From the NCBI GenBank assembly GCA_947643405.1, contig CANRVY010000007.1:1-55730 (forward strand): a stretch of 55,730 nt of DNA. The letters are read 5' to 3'. The number at the start of each line of letters is the position of its first letter. Positions within the stretch are counted from its first letter, which is position 1. This DNA comes from an uncultured Mycoplasmatota bacterium (GTDB taxonomy: Bacteria > Bacillota_I > Bacilli_A > RF39 > UBA660). Below the pieces are notes generated by a model. The model did no database searches and was not told the DNA's origin. It saw only the letters and a program-made list of their open reading frames with translations. Below are positions 8,419 through 16,587 of the stretch, piece by piece. Position numbers and translations under genes: made by a program.

Positions 8419-9445
8419 TTATGTAAAAAAATATGGAAATGAAAGTTTTTTAGAAAAATCATTTAATGATATTGATAATTTGGTTTTTTCTTCTTTGTCT
8501 TATTTGGATTTTTCTAAAACTGAAATTAATAAAACTTCTTGTACTTTAGAGTATATTGGAAAAGAATATTTATCCAAAAATGACTTTAAAGATGTTAAAA
8601 AACTAGGAATTGCTATGAAAGATGCCTATCAATTATTAGAAATATTGGTTACAAAAAAAAGATACCAAGAAGTTTTATTATCTGATTATGAATATAAAAC
8701 AAATCGAGATACGCAATTTTGCGCACTGACTTTTCAAATTTCTAATAATTTAAAATATATTTGTTTTGAGGGAACAGATGAACAAATTAGTGGTTGGAAA
8801 GAAGATTTGAAATTGGCTTCTACATTTCCAGTCCCAGCCCATATAGAAGCGGTCCGTTATGTCAATGAACATGTTTCATTTTTTGGACCAGATATCATTC
8901 TTGGAGGACACTCTAAAGGTGGAAATCTTGCTTTGGTTGCTGGGATGTATATGAAGTTTTATAAAAGTGGAAAAGTAAAAAAAATCTATAGCAATGATGG
9001 ACCAGGACTTCGAATGAAAGAATTTTCTTCAAAACAATATCAAAGAATTAAAAAAAAGTACATTCATATTGTGCCAAACTCTAGTGTAGTAGGAATGCTT
9101 TTAAAAAGTGATAAGTATCAAGTTGTAAAATCGAGCAAACAAAACATTTTTGGTCATGCCATGTCTACTTGGCAAATAGAAGATGATAAACTAGTTCCTA
9201 GCGAATTATCTTATAAAAGTAAACGGCTTGAAAATAATGTTCATGCTCTACTAGAACTATATAGTGATGAAGAAAAAGCAGAAGTGACAGATTATCTGTT
9301 TGGCGTTATGGAACAAGCAGATATCAAAGAAACATTTGATTTATTGAATTTGAAAAAATTATTAAAAATGAAAAAAAACTTAAAAAAAGTGGATACAAAA
9401 GCCAAAATGATAGCTCGTGAGTTTCTTTTTATGATAGCGGTATAA
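8402..9445 (+). CDS. Mbeg1-like / DUF2974 alpha/beta hydrolase (lipase-like)
   Basis: 347 aa. The nucleophile elbow GHSKGGNLAL places Ser171 as catalytic, with YSNDGPG following, as in the DUF2974 (Mbeg1-like) family of predicted lipases. No signal peptide, so probably cytoplasmic. ATG 8402 is preceded by AGGTGAT at 8391; an upstream GTG (8393) would overlap that site. The start lies inside the PF06541 gene, indicating coupled translation; a substrate in membrane lipid is a guess only. Confidence 0.8.
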   Translation: MANLFDYVKKYGNESFLEKSFNDIDNLVFSSLSYLDFSKTEINKTSCTLEYIGKEYLSKNDFKDVKKLGIAMKDAYQLLEILVTKKRYQEVLLSDYEYKTNRDTQFCALTFQISNNLKYICFEGTDEQISGWKEDLKLASTFPVPAHIEAVRYVNEHVSFFGPDIILGGHSKGGNLALVAGMYMKFYKSGKVKKIYSNDGPGLRMKEFSSKQYQRIKKKYIHIVPNSSVVGMLLKSDKYQVVKSSKQNIFGHAMSTWQIEDDKLVPSELSYKSKRLENNVHALLELYSDEEKAEVTDYLFGVMEQADIKETFDLLNLKKLLKMKKNLKKVDTKAKMIAREFLFMIAV

Positions 9446-9476
9446 AGAATTCAAAAACTATTTGGTTCTTTTTTTG
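9446..9476 (+). terminator. Terminator after the Mbeg1-like gene
   Basis: 9-bp stem with one bulged T (9446-9455 with 9461-9469) followed by a T run. Confidence 0.75.
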
Positions 9477-9509
9477 TTTGTGTTATAATGAATATATGAG
9501 GATGATAAA

Positions 9510-10241
9510 ATGGATTTAATAATGATTTATGACTTTGATGGAACACTCACACCATACGCTATGCCACAGTATAAAGTGCTGAAAGATTGTGGCTATGATG
9601 ATGAAAAAGTAATGGGGATTATTCAGATAATTATGGATAGTAAAAAGATAGGCTTATATGAAGCTTATGTAGAAGCCATCTTTACCATTTTGGAAAGACA
9701 TCATAAAGAAAGAACCATAGATACCATTTGTGATGGAGCCGAGGAAATAATTTATAATCCAGGAGTGATATCTTATTTTGAAAAATTTAAGGATGTAAAT
9801 CATTATGTTGTTACATCTGGATACGAAGATTATGTAAGAAAAACCAAAATATATCCATATTTGAAAGACATTTTTGGAACTAGAATTACAATAGACAACA
9901 GTTATATGATTGACCAATTAATGACAGATGAAAAAAAAGTAGATGCAATAGGGAAAATTGTTCAAACAAATTCTAGTGATTTTCATAATGTTATTTATAT
10001 TGGAGATGGTTTGACAGATTGTTATGCATTTGAATATGTTCATAAAAATGGAGGTATCAGCATATTTGTTGGAGAACTGACAGCACCAATAGAAAAATTG
10101 TGTCAATTAGGAATTATTGATTATTGTTTTGAAAGAAATTTTGAAGTTGGTAGTTCAATAGACAAATATATACAAAGTAGATTAGAAGGGGAAACGTGCT
10201 ATGAAAAAGAATTGGCTAACAGTACTAGTAGCTACACTTAG
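9510..10241 (+). CDS. HAD superfamily hydrolase
   Basis: 243 aa. Motif I YDFDGTLT gives nucleophile Asp8 and acid Asp10; motif IV is YIGDGLTDCYAF. The insert before motif II (YVVTSGYEDY) and overall length fit phosphatases of the phosphoserine-phosphatase-like branch. Substrate unknown. TATAAT at 9484-9489 and GAGGATGA before ATG 9510 mark a short leader. Its last 41 bases overlap the next gene. Confidence 0.82.
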   Translation: MDLIMIYDFDGTLTPYAMPQYKVLKDCGYDDEKVMGIIQIIMDSKKIGLYEAYVEAIFTILERHHKERTIDTICDGAEEIIYNPGVISYFEKFKDVNHYVVTSGYEDYVRKTKIYPYLKDIFGTRITIDNSYMIDQLMTDEKKVDAIGKIVQTNSSDFHNVIYIGDGLTDCYAFEYVHKNGGISIFVGELTAPIEKLCQLGIIDYCFERNFEVGSSIDKYIQSRLEGETCYEKELANSTSSYT

Positions 10242-10614
10242 TATTTTATTATTTGTTGTTTCAATGATGAAAAATGACAATACTAAAAATGCGAAGATGG
10301 AAATTGGAAAATCTTCTATGTATTCAAAAAAAGAAATAGAAAGTGCTATCAAAGTGGTATTTAAAGAATTTCATGATTATCCAGCAACTTTAGAGAAAGT
10401 TTGGTATGAAGAAGATGTAGAAGAAAATAAAAAAATGGCTAAAAATTATGCAGCAGAAGAGGCAATTGTTTTGCACTCAAATTTTAAAACAAATTCAAGT
10501 TCAAAAACATGGGAAAATGGATTTAATCCCAATGCGAATTATTCAGGATGGAGTTGGGTATTGGTTCGAGATAATGGAGGAGATTGGAAACTAAAAACTG
10601 GTGGACAAGGCTAA
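10201..10614 (+). CDS. Secreted or membrane-anchored protein of unknown function
   Basis: 137 aa. MKKNWLTVLVATLSILLFVVSMM is a signal-anchor; the exported domain contains IESAIKVVFKEF and ends SGWSWVLVRDNGGDWKL, reminiscent of small extracellular domains found in many clostridial/Bacilli proteins (DUF4829-like; from memory). ATG 10201 follows GAAGGGG and lies within the HAD gene in another frame, so it is coupled to it. No enzymatic residues are evident. Confidence 0.65.
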   Translation: MKKNWLTVLVATLSILLFVVSMMKNDNTKNAKMEIGKSSMYSKKEIESAIKVVFKEFHDYPATLEKVWYEEDVEENKKMAKNYAAEEAIVLHSNFKTNSSSKTWENGFNPNANYSGWSWVLVRDNGGDWKLKTGGQG

Positions 10615-10640
10615 ATTTTAATAAGAAAAGAGGAATATGT

Positions 10641-11378
10641 ATGTTAGAAGGAAAAGTGGTAATTATTACAGGAGGAACAAGAGGAATCGGTTTAGAAACA
10701 GTAAAAGTGTTTAAAGAAAATAAAGCCGAAGTTATTTTATTTGGTTCTAGAAAAGAGACTGTAGAAGAGGCAATTTCAAAATTAAAAGAAGAAAATATGG
10801 AAGTAAAAGGATATTATCCAAATTTAGATAATCCAGAAGAAATTAATAAAGTAATAGGAGAAATTATAAAGGAATATGGAAAAATCGATGTTTTAATCAA
10901 TAATGCAGGTATTTCTGCAAATAAAAAAATAGAAGATACTACTTCAGAAGAATTTGCGAAAATCATGAATTTGAATGTGAATGCTATATTTAATATGACA
11001 AAAGCAGTAGTTCCATATATGAAACAAAATAATGAGGGCGTTATTTTGAATACTAGTTCTATGGTTAGTATTTATGGGCAACCTTCAGGAGTGGGTTATC
11101 CTGCTAGTAAATTTGCAGTAAATGGATTAACAAAATCACTTTCTAGAGAACTAGCCCCTTTTCATATTAGAGTCAATGCAGTAGCACCTGGAATTACAAA
11201 AACGGATATGGTAGCAGCACTTCCAAAAGAAATGATAGAACCATTAATCAAAACAATCCCTTTAGGAAGAATAGGAGAACCTAGAGATATTGCAAATGCA
11301 TTTTTATTTCTTGCTAGCGATTTAGCGTCTTACATTACTGGTGAAATTTTATCAGTGGATGGAGCAGCGAGATGTTAA
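10641..11378 (+). CDS. Short-chain dehydrogenase/reductase (FabG-like)
   Basis: 245 aa classical SDR. TGGTRGIG at residues 10-17 binds the nucleotide; NNAG 87-90; catalytic Ser140, Tyr153 and Lys157 (YPASK). The sequence after the glycine-rich loop (GSRKE) suggests NADPH. It could be FabG itself or an alcohol/sugar-type SDR; no fatty-acid synthesis genes are adjacent, so I keep it general. ATG 10641 has AGAGGAA upstream. Its stop overlaps the next start by 7 bases. Confidence 0.88.
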   Translation: MLEGKVVIITGGTRGIGLETVKVFKENKAEVILFGSRKETVEEAISKLKEENMEVKGYYPNLDNPEEINKVIGEIIKEYGKIDVLINNAGISANKKIEDTTSEEFAKIMNLNVNAIFNMTKAVVPYMKQNNEGVILNTSSMVSIYGQPSGVGYPASKFAVNGLTKSLSRELAPFHIRVNAVAPGITKTDMVAALPKEMIEPLIKTIPLGRIGEPRDIANAFLFLASDLASYITGEILSVDGAARC

Positions 11379-12481
11379 GTAAACCTTTTTCCTTTAGAAA
11401 AAATGGAAAATTAATGATTGTAAATTCTGTGTTAGAAAATATTGATACATTCACAGAAGAAGAATTAAAAGAGGTTTTAATACGTTTTAAGGATGTTCTT
11501 TATCCTGTGATGACAAGTGTCTATATTCCGAGTGCTTCTATGATGAGAGTTATCAAAGAGTATGCTCCAAATATGAAAGTTCGATTTAAAACAGAAAAGA
11601 GTGGAGGAAACTCGATTGTTCCGATTACAAGTGATGAATTTTTTGCTGGAGAACTTTACTTTAATACCATTCTAGAAGGATTAAATCCTGAGTGGACAGA
11701 GTTACAAAAATACAAATATTTGTATAATTCTTTAGGAATGATGTTATCTTATGACTTGAATATCGCACAAGATAAAGAATTTAATAGTACTCATGAAAAA
11801 TATGCTAGAAATATTTTTACTTCTATTGTTAAAAATTGGGGAATTTGTTCCTCTTTTGCAGCAAGCTATGATTATCTTTGTTATAGAGCAGGTTTAGAAA
11901 GTGAAATTGTATCAGAAGATGAACATGACTATGTGGTGATTACTGTAAATGGATTGGACGACTATTTGACAGACCCAACTTGGGATGCTACTTTTCTTAA
12001 ATTTGGAATGAAAACAAAATATTTTGGAATTTCCAAAGAACAATTTATTAAAAGTGGTCATCATTTAGAGCAAACCGAAATAGAAGATTATCAAATAGAA
12101 GAATTAAGTGATAAAGAGATAGAAGAATTAGATAAAAGCATTGGATATTTGGACCTGTTTGGTGGAATTTATACTGACGAGCATGTTCAAACTATTATGA
12201 ATAATTTAGAAAGTGATTCTCTTTTTTCTAAAATTTCTTTACTGTTAGAAGAAATGAAAGATTTAACTGTTATTGGAAGACCTTCTTTTAGCGATTATGA
12301 AAGCATATTAAATTATATTTTATCAAATAATCCAAAATTCAAAAATCAGGTTCAGGTTTATGATACAGTATTAGAAAATCGGAGTAGAGCTGTTCTTATA
12401 ACAGTGAGAGAACAAAATATAGCAAAACAATATGTTTTAGAAGAAAACTTTCAGTTAAAAGATGTTACTCATCGAATTTGA
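11372..12481 (+). CDS. Transglutaminase-like protein
   Basis: 369 aa. The block WGICSSFAASYDYLCYRAGL provides the nucleophile Cys159, DEHDYVV gives His185 and LTDPTWD gives Asp201, which is the papain-like triad of the transglutaminase-like superfamily. There is no signal peptide, so it is probably cytoplasmic; the N-terminal 150 residues and C-terminal 150 are not recognised. Overlaps the SDR gene by 7 bases, hence same operon. Peptidase and cross-linking roles both occur in this superfamily. Confidence 0.75.
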   Translation: MLSKPFSFRKNGKLMIVNSVLENIDTFTEEELKEVLIRFKDVLYPVMTSVYIPSASMMRVIKEYAPNMKVRFKTEKSGGNSIVPITSDEFFAGELYFNTILEGLNPEWTELQKYKYLYNSLGMMLSYDLNIAQDKEFNSTHEKYARNIFTSIVKNWGICSSFAASYDYLCYRAGLESEIVSEDEHDYVVITVNGLDDYLTDPTWDATFLKFGMKTKYFGISKEQFIKSGHHLEQTEIEDYQIEELSDKEIEELDKSIGYLDLFGGIYTDEHVQTIMNNLESDSLFSKISLLLEEMKDLTVIGRPSFSDYESILNYILSNNPKFKNQVQVYDTVLENRSRAVLITVREQNIAKQYVLEENFQLKDVTHRI

Positions 12482-12523
12482 TTACTTTTTAGATATAATA
12501 ATAAATTGATAGGAGGAATGTGT

Positions 12524-12934
12524 TATGAATAATATTATTTTTGATGCCATGTTTGTAATTGTGCCAATCTTTATTTTGGAACATTTATTTTTATGATTGC
12601 CATTATGTTTAGTCCAAAATTAAGAGGTAAAGTAATGAGTAAACAAATTAAAGCTACAAAATATATGTTAAAAGAAACACAAGACGATTTTACAGAAATG
12701 GGAACTCTTGCAGGTAACATTGGTGCGAAAACAAGAAAACAGATTTTAGATGAGAATGAAGAAGTATTAAAAGATATAGAACTGAGAAGTGCTAATATAG
12801 AAAAAGAAAGCATTAAGGTGAAAATGGGAGCAATCAAAGATGGATTTTCTACCAATACGATTTATTGTAAACATTGTGGTACTTTAATTGATGAAGATTC
12901 TAAGTTTTGCAAAAGTTGTGGGAAAGAACAATAA
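12524..12934 (+). pseudogene. Zinc-ribbon membrane protein, frameshifted
   Basis: ATG 12524 (after AGGAGGAAT) opens a hydrophobic segment MNNIIFDAMFVIVPIFI and then leaves frame; the continuing frame supplies FGTFIFMIAIMFSPKLRGK, a charged helical region and a C-terminal ribbon YCKHCG...FCKSCGKEQ. One missing T in the run near 12570-12574 explains the break. The whole would be about 136 residues: one membrane span, helical stalk, CxxC-CxxC ribbon. An internal ATG at 12593 could still give a product lacking most of the span. Function unknown. Confidence 0.7.
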
Positions 12935-13090
12935 GTATTTAAGAACGAAATGTGGAGGGAAAAATGAATGAAAAACACTAGGTAATGAGCAGCAGTAACG
13001 AAATGTCAAAACTCTTTGCGTAAGTTCCAAATGCTTTTGGTGGAGTTTATAGCTATTATTGCTATATAATGTTTGTGAAAGGAGAAAATT

Positions 13091-13831
13091 ATGAAATTAG
13101 GAGAACACATTTATCATTTAAGGAAACAAAAAGGAATTTCACAAGAACAATTAGCAGAAGAAATAAATGTTACAAGGCAGACAATTTCAAATTGGGAATT
13201 GGATAGTACTTCACCAAATCCTGAACAATTAAAACTGTTATCAAAAACCTTATCTGTTAGTATTGATGAGCTATTAGATAATGATACTATCGTTCAAAAG
13301 ACAAAACCTGTTTTTGGATATGAATACATTAGTAAAACGAAAATCAAAGGAATTCCACTTGTGCATGTCAATTTAGGCTTGGGTCATGGTATCAAAAAAG
13401 CAAAGGGAATAATTGCAATAGGAGATATTGCAAAAGGCGTAATTGCTTTAGGTGGTATAGCGCTTGGCTTATTCTCATTAGGAGGAGTTAGTCTAGGATT
13501 ACTTGCATTAGGTGGGTTAGCACTCGCCTTATTGTTATCGGTTGGCGGCGTATCAATTGGAAGTATTGCACTAGGCGGAATGGCGATAGGCTTCTTTTCT
13601 ATAGGGGGACTTTCCATAGGTCTTTATTCTATTGGAGGCTGCTCTATTGCAAAATATATCGCAGCTGGAGACTATGCTTATGGTCATATTGCAATTGGAA
13701 ATCATGTCAAAGGAACTGTGGAGCTAATAAAAAATGAAGTTACATCATCTGAAATTAGAAATATAATAGTAGAACATTTTCCTAGAACTTGGAATATTAT
13801 TGTTTCTATTTTTTCAAATATTACATTTTAA
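13091..13831 (+). CDS. XRE-family regulator with a C-terminal ten-residue repeat domain
   Basis: 246 aa. Residues 1-62 are a canonical helix-turn-helix (ISQEQLAEEINVTRQTISNWE). Residues 106-212 are about ten tandem repeats with the pattern G-G-x-[AS]-[IL]-G-x-x-[AS]-[IL], glycine and aliphatic rich. Such a pattern could fold as a beta-solenoid like pentapeptide repeats or lie in the membrane as hairpins; this is inference. TATAAT at 13065-13070 gives a short leader. The 157 bases upstream hold only that box. It is followed by a terminator at 13852 and a second XRE gene. Confidence 0.8.
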   Translation: MKLGEHIYHLRKQKGISQEQLAEEINVTRQTISNWELDSTSPNPEQLKLLSKTLSVSIDELLDNDTIVQKTKPVFGYEYISKTKIKGIPLVHVNLGLGHGIKKAKGIIAIGDIAKGVIALGGIALGLFSLGGVSLGLLALGGLALALLLSVGGVSIGSIALGGMAIGFFSIGGLSIGLYSIGGCSIAKYIAAGDYAYGHIAIGNHVKGTVELIKNEVTSSEIRNIIVEHFPRTWNIIVSIFSNITF

Positions 13832-13851
13832 TATTTCACAAATTTATCAAG

Positions 13852-13877
13852 CAAATCATCTATTTGATTTGTTTTTC
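13852..13877 (+). terminator. Terminator between the two XRE genes
   Basis: 7-bp stem (13852-13858 with 13865-13871), six-base loop, then TTTTT. Confidence 0.75.
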
Positions 13878-13909
13878 TTATGATATAATGATACAAAGGA
13901 GTAGGCAAC

Positions 13910-14593
13910 ATGAATCAAGAAAAAATTGGACAATTTATTCGGGATATTCGAAAAAAAGAAAACTTAAGTCAACAAAAGTTTGCCCTTAAATATGGTGTTA
14001 CCTATCAGGCTGTAAGCAAATGGGAAAATGGAAGAAATATTCCTGATATCGCTATTTTAAAACAAATGTGCGAAGAATATCATATGAATTTAGATGATTT
14101 TTTAGAAACAAGAATTCCAAAAAAGAAACCAATTTTTTGGGTTTTTATAGTTCTACTTTTTCTTGTTTTTGTTAGTGCTTTTTTAATTCTTAAGCCGAAA
14201 AAAAATCATTTTGAATTTAAAACTCTATCTTCTAATTGTAACAACTTTAAGCTTTATGGGAGTATGGCTTACAATGACATCAAATCTTCTATTTATATAT
14301 CAAATATTACCTACTGTGGAGAAGATGATAAGGAAAAATATAAAGCAATAGAATGTATTTTATATGAAATTGATGGGAAAGTTCAAAAAGAAGTAATGAG
14401 ATATCGTTCCGCAAAAGAAAATTTAACATTAGCAGAATTTTTAGAGACTGTTGATTTTAATGTTGATAATTATGAGAAAACATGTAAACTTTATCAAGAG
14501 AATAGTTTTTATTTAGAAATAGAAGCAATAAATCAGGAGAAAAAAATGATAACTTACACAATTCCTCTTCAATTAAAAGATAACTGTAAATAG
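13910..14593 (+). CDS. Membrane-bound XRE-family regulator
   Basis: 227 aa. An N-terminal XRE helix-turn-helix (LSQQKFALKYGVTYQAVSKWE) is followed by one membrane span at about residues 75-96 (FWVFIVLLFLVFVSAFLIL) and an extracytoplasmic domain of about 130 residues with paired cysteines. The layout suggests a one-component regulator that senses outside and binds DNA inside. TATAAT at 13884-13889 and AAAGGAGTAG precede ATG 13910. Target unknown; the anchored thioredoxin gene downstream has its own promoter. Confidence 0.8.
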   Translation: MNQEKIGQFIRDIRKKENLSQQKFALKYGVTYQAVSKWENGRNIPDIAILKQMCEEYHMNLDDFLETRIPKKKPIFWVFIVLLFLVFVSAFLILKPKKNHFEFKTLSSNCNNFKLYGSMAYNDIKSSIYISNITYCGEDDKEKYKAIECILYEIDGKVQKEVMRYRSAKENLTLAEFLETVDFNVDNYEKTCKLYQENSFYLEIEAINQEKKMITYTIPLQLKDNCK

Positions 14594-14614
14594 TTCTCAA
14601 CCTCAAGTTGAGAA
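14594..14614 (+). repeat. Perfect inverted repeat after the XRE gene
   Basis: 8-bp arms TTCTCAAC (14594-14601) and GTTGAGAA (14607-14614) with a five-base loop, no T tail. It may be a weak terminator or an operator for the neighbouring XRE protein. Confidence 0.6.
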
Positions 14615-14632
14615 TTGTAACGTTAAATTTTA

Positions 14633-14661
14633 TTGAAAAACAGTTAAAGTTTCTTTATAAT
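14633..14661 (+). promoter_or_regulatory. Sigma-A type promoter of the anchored thioredoxin
   Basis: TTGAAA 14633-14638, 17-bp spacer, TATAAT 14656-14661, with AAGGAGGAA just before ATG 14684. Confidence 0.75.
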
Positions 14662-14683
14662 AAAAATAGAAGGAGGAATTTTT

Positions 14684-15301
14684 ATGAATAAAAAAATGAT
14701 ATTGGCTAGTTGTTTGATGGTAATGCTTATTGGATTAAGTAGCATTCTTCTTTGGAATAAAAACAATGAAAAAGAATCAGAAACAAATAATCAAGACCAA
14801 AAACAATTTGCGTCTGAATATAAAAATGTAACAGAAGATAATGTATTTGTTTATAAAAATGTAGATGAAATTATTAAAATTATGGAACATGGGACAGGAG
14901 TTGTCTATTTAGGTTATCCAGAATGTCCTTGGTGTCAAGCTTATGTGCCATATTTAAATGAAGTAGCAAAAGAAATTGGAATTGAAAAAATTTATTATTG
15001 TAATACCAAAAAAGTAAAAGAAGAAAATATGGATAAATATAAAGAACTAATTTCTTTATTAGATGGACATTTACAATATAATGAAGAAGGGGAACAATGG
15101 ATTTATGTACCGAATGTATCTTTTCATATAGAAGGAAAGATTATTGGTAATGACTATGAAACATCTAAAGATACCCATAACTTAAAAGACCCAAAAGAAT
15201 ATTGGACAGAGGAAGAAGTAAAAAATTTGAAACAAACATTAACTGGTTATATGAAACAAGTAGATACTGCTTTAAGTATGTGCACAGATTGCAATAAATA
15301 A
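14684..15301 (+). CDS. Membrane-anchored thioredoxin-fold protein
   Basis: 205 aa. A signal-anchor (residues 4-24) and a polar linker precede a thioredoxin-like domain with Cys81-Pro-Trp-Cys84 after YLGYPE, and a cis-Pro region VPNVSF. The domain would act outside the membrane in thiol exchange or disulfide formation. It resembles the thioredoxin-like accessory proteins of Firmicutes. Monocistronic with its own promoter. A C-terminal CTDC pair is extra and may form a second redox site. Confidence 0.8.
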   Translation: MNKKMILASCLMVMLIGLSSILLWNKNNEKESETNNQDQKQFASEYKNVTEDNVFVYKNVDEIIKIMEHGTGVVYLGYPECPWCQAYVPYLNEVAKEIGIEKIYYCNTKKVKEENMDKYKELISLLDGHLQYNEEGEQWIYVPNVSFHIEGKIIGNDYETSKDTHNLKDPKEYWTEEEVKNLKQTLTGYMKQVDTALSMCTDCNK

Positions 15302-15340
15302 AGAGTTTTTTAAAATTCTTTTTTTTTTATTAAAAAAATA

Positions 15341-15371
15341 TTGACTTAAAGTTTACTTTAACAATTATAAT
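15341..15371 (+). promoter_or_regulatory. MerR-type promoter/operator of the redox operon
   Basis: TTGACT at 15341-15346 and TATAAT at 15366-15371 are separated by 19 bp, too long for unaided RNA polymerase. A perfect 7-bp dyad TTAAAGT (15346-15352) and ACTTTAA (15355-15361) with a two-base centre lies inside the spacer. This is the geometry and close to the sequence known for MerR-family thiol/aldehyde regulators such as AdhR/NmlR. No MerR gene is in the window. Confidence 0.75.
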
Positions 15372-15396
15372 AAAGAGGATAAAAAAGGAGGATATG

Positions 15397-15993
15397 ATGA
15401 AAAAAGTTATTATATTTATCATTACAATATTAGGAATGGTAGGTGTTACTTATATGGGGATAGAATATCAGAATTCAAAAAAAGAAAGTGACAAAGAAGA
15501 AAAATCAAATATTTATAAACAAGGAAAAGTTGCAATCATTTATTTTTCTGCAACAGGAACAACAAAAACAATAGCTGAATATATAAAGAATACAACCAAT
15601 GGAGAACTCATTGAAATTATACCTAAAGAAAAATATACAAGTGAAGATTTAGATTATGGAAATAATGAATCAAGAGCAAACAGAGAACAAAATAATCGCT
15701 CTTCAAGACCAGAAATAGAAAATAAATTCGATTTATCTTCTTATGACATTATTTATTTAGGATATCCAATTTGGTGGGGAGATGTTCCAAAAATTATTTT
15801 AACATTCTTAGATACTTATGATTTGAGCGGTAAAACTGTTATTCCATTTTGTACTTCTCATTCTTCAGGAATCAGTGGAAGTCTAAGCACATTAAAGAAT
15901 TATAATAAAAATATTAATTGGGTAGATGGAAAAAGATTTGGAGACTCAAGTCAATCAGAAATAGATGATTGGATTAAAGGTTTAAATGATTAG
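15397..15993 (+). CDS. Membrane-anchored flavodoxin
   Basis: 198 aa. Residues 4-22 form a hydrophobic anchor, then a lysine-rich linker, then a flavodoxin domain: FMN phosphate loop SATGTTKTIAEYI (from Ser51), and the isoalloxazine loops YPIWWGDVP and CTSHSSGISGS. It carries FMN and should shuttle electrons. The anchored form suggests action at the membrane face or outside. ATG 15397 is preferred to 15394 because AAGGAGGAT ends at 15392. First gene of the operon under the 19-bp-spacer promoter; the FMN reductase gene follows after 10 bases. Confidence 0.85.
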   Translation: MKKVIIFIITILGMVGVTYMGIEYQNSKKESDKEEKSNIYKQGKVAIIYFSATGTTKTIAEYIKNTTNGELIEIIPKEKYTSEDLDYGNNESRANREQNNRSSRPEIENKFDLSSYDIIYLGYPIWWGDVPKIILTFLDTYDLSGKTVIPFCTSHSSGISGSLSTLKNYNKNINWVDGKRFGDSSQSEIDDWIKGLND

Positions 15994-16003
15994 GAGGTAA
16001 ATT

Positions 16004-16573
16004 ATGAAAGTTTTAGCAATCAATGGGAGTGCAAGAAAAAATGGAAATACAGATATTCTTTTAAAAACTGTACTTGAGGAATTAGAGCGAGTTGGAATAG
16101 ATTCTGAAATTATTTCTCTAGCAGACAAAGATATTGATTCCTGTAAAGCGTGTTTCACTTGTGTAGGAAAAAATAATTGTACTTTTAATAAAGATGTGTT
16201 TCATGAAATCTTTAACAAGATGAAAGAAGCAGATGGAATTATTTTAGGTTCACCTGTTTACTCTGCTAACATTTCATCAAAATTACAAGCACTACTTGAA
16301 AGAGCATCAGTTGTAGCAGATATGAATCCAGGAATATTTACTCACAAAATAGGCGTATCTGTTGTTGCAAGTAGAAGAGGTGGAGCTTTAAACACAGTTG
16401 ATACAATAAATCATTTTTTCTTGAATCATGAAATGTTTGTTGTCGGTTCAACATATTGGAATATGGGATATGGTAAATTACCAGGTGATGTAAATGAAGA
16501 TAAAGAAGCATTAGAAAATATGAAAAACTTAGGTAAAAATATGGCTTATTTATTAGAGAAAATAAATAATTAG
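16004..16573 (+). CDS. NADPH-dependent FMN reductase / iron-sulfur flavoprotein-like
   Basis: 189 aa. NGSARKNGNTDILL is the phosphate-binding loop of the flavodoxin-like FMN reductase fold; GSPVYSANISSKLQALLER is the second flavin loop. Cys47, Cys50, Cys53 and Cys59 form C-x2-C-x2-C-x5-C, the pattern that binds the [4Fe-4S] cluster in archaeal-type iron-sulfur flavoproteins. Likely an electron-transfer flavoenzyme feeding the operon's oxidoreductases. RBS AGGAGG before ATG 16004. Confidence 0.85.
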   Translation: MKVLAINGSARKNGNTDILLKTVLEELERVGIDSEIISLADKDIDSCKACFTCVGKNNCTFNKDVFHEIFNKMKEADGIILGSPVYSANISSKLQALLERASVVADMNPGIFTHKIGVSVVASRRGGALNTVDTINHFFLNHEMFVVGSTYWNMGYGKLPGDVNEDKEALENMKNLGKNMAYLLEKINN

Positions 16574-16587
16574 AAAGAAGGAATCGT

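Noticed and set aside
13384-13617. Proline-rich minus-strand frame
   Set aside because: Artefact of the Gly/aliphatic repeats of the XRE protein read backwards.
13091-13831. Ten-residue repeats considered as a DNA repeat array or CRISPR
   Set aside because: The repeats are at protein level; bases vary between units and there are no spacers. No CRISPR array or cas gene was seen in the window.
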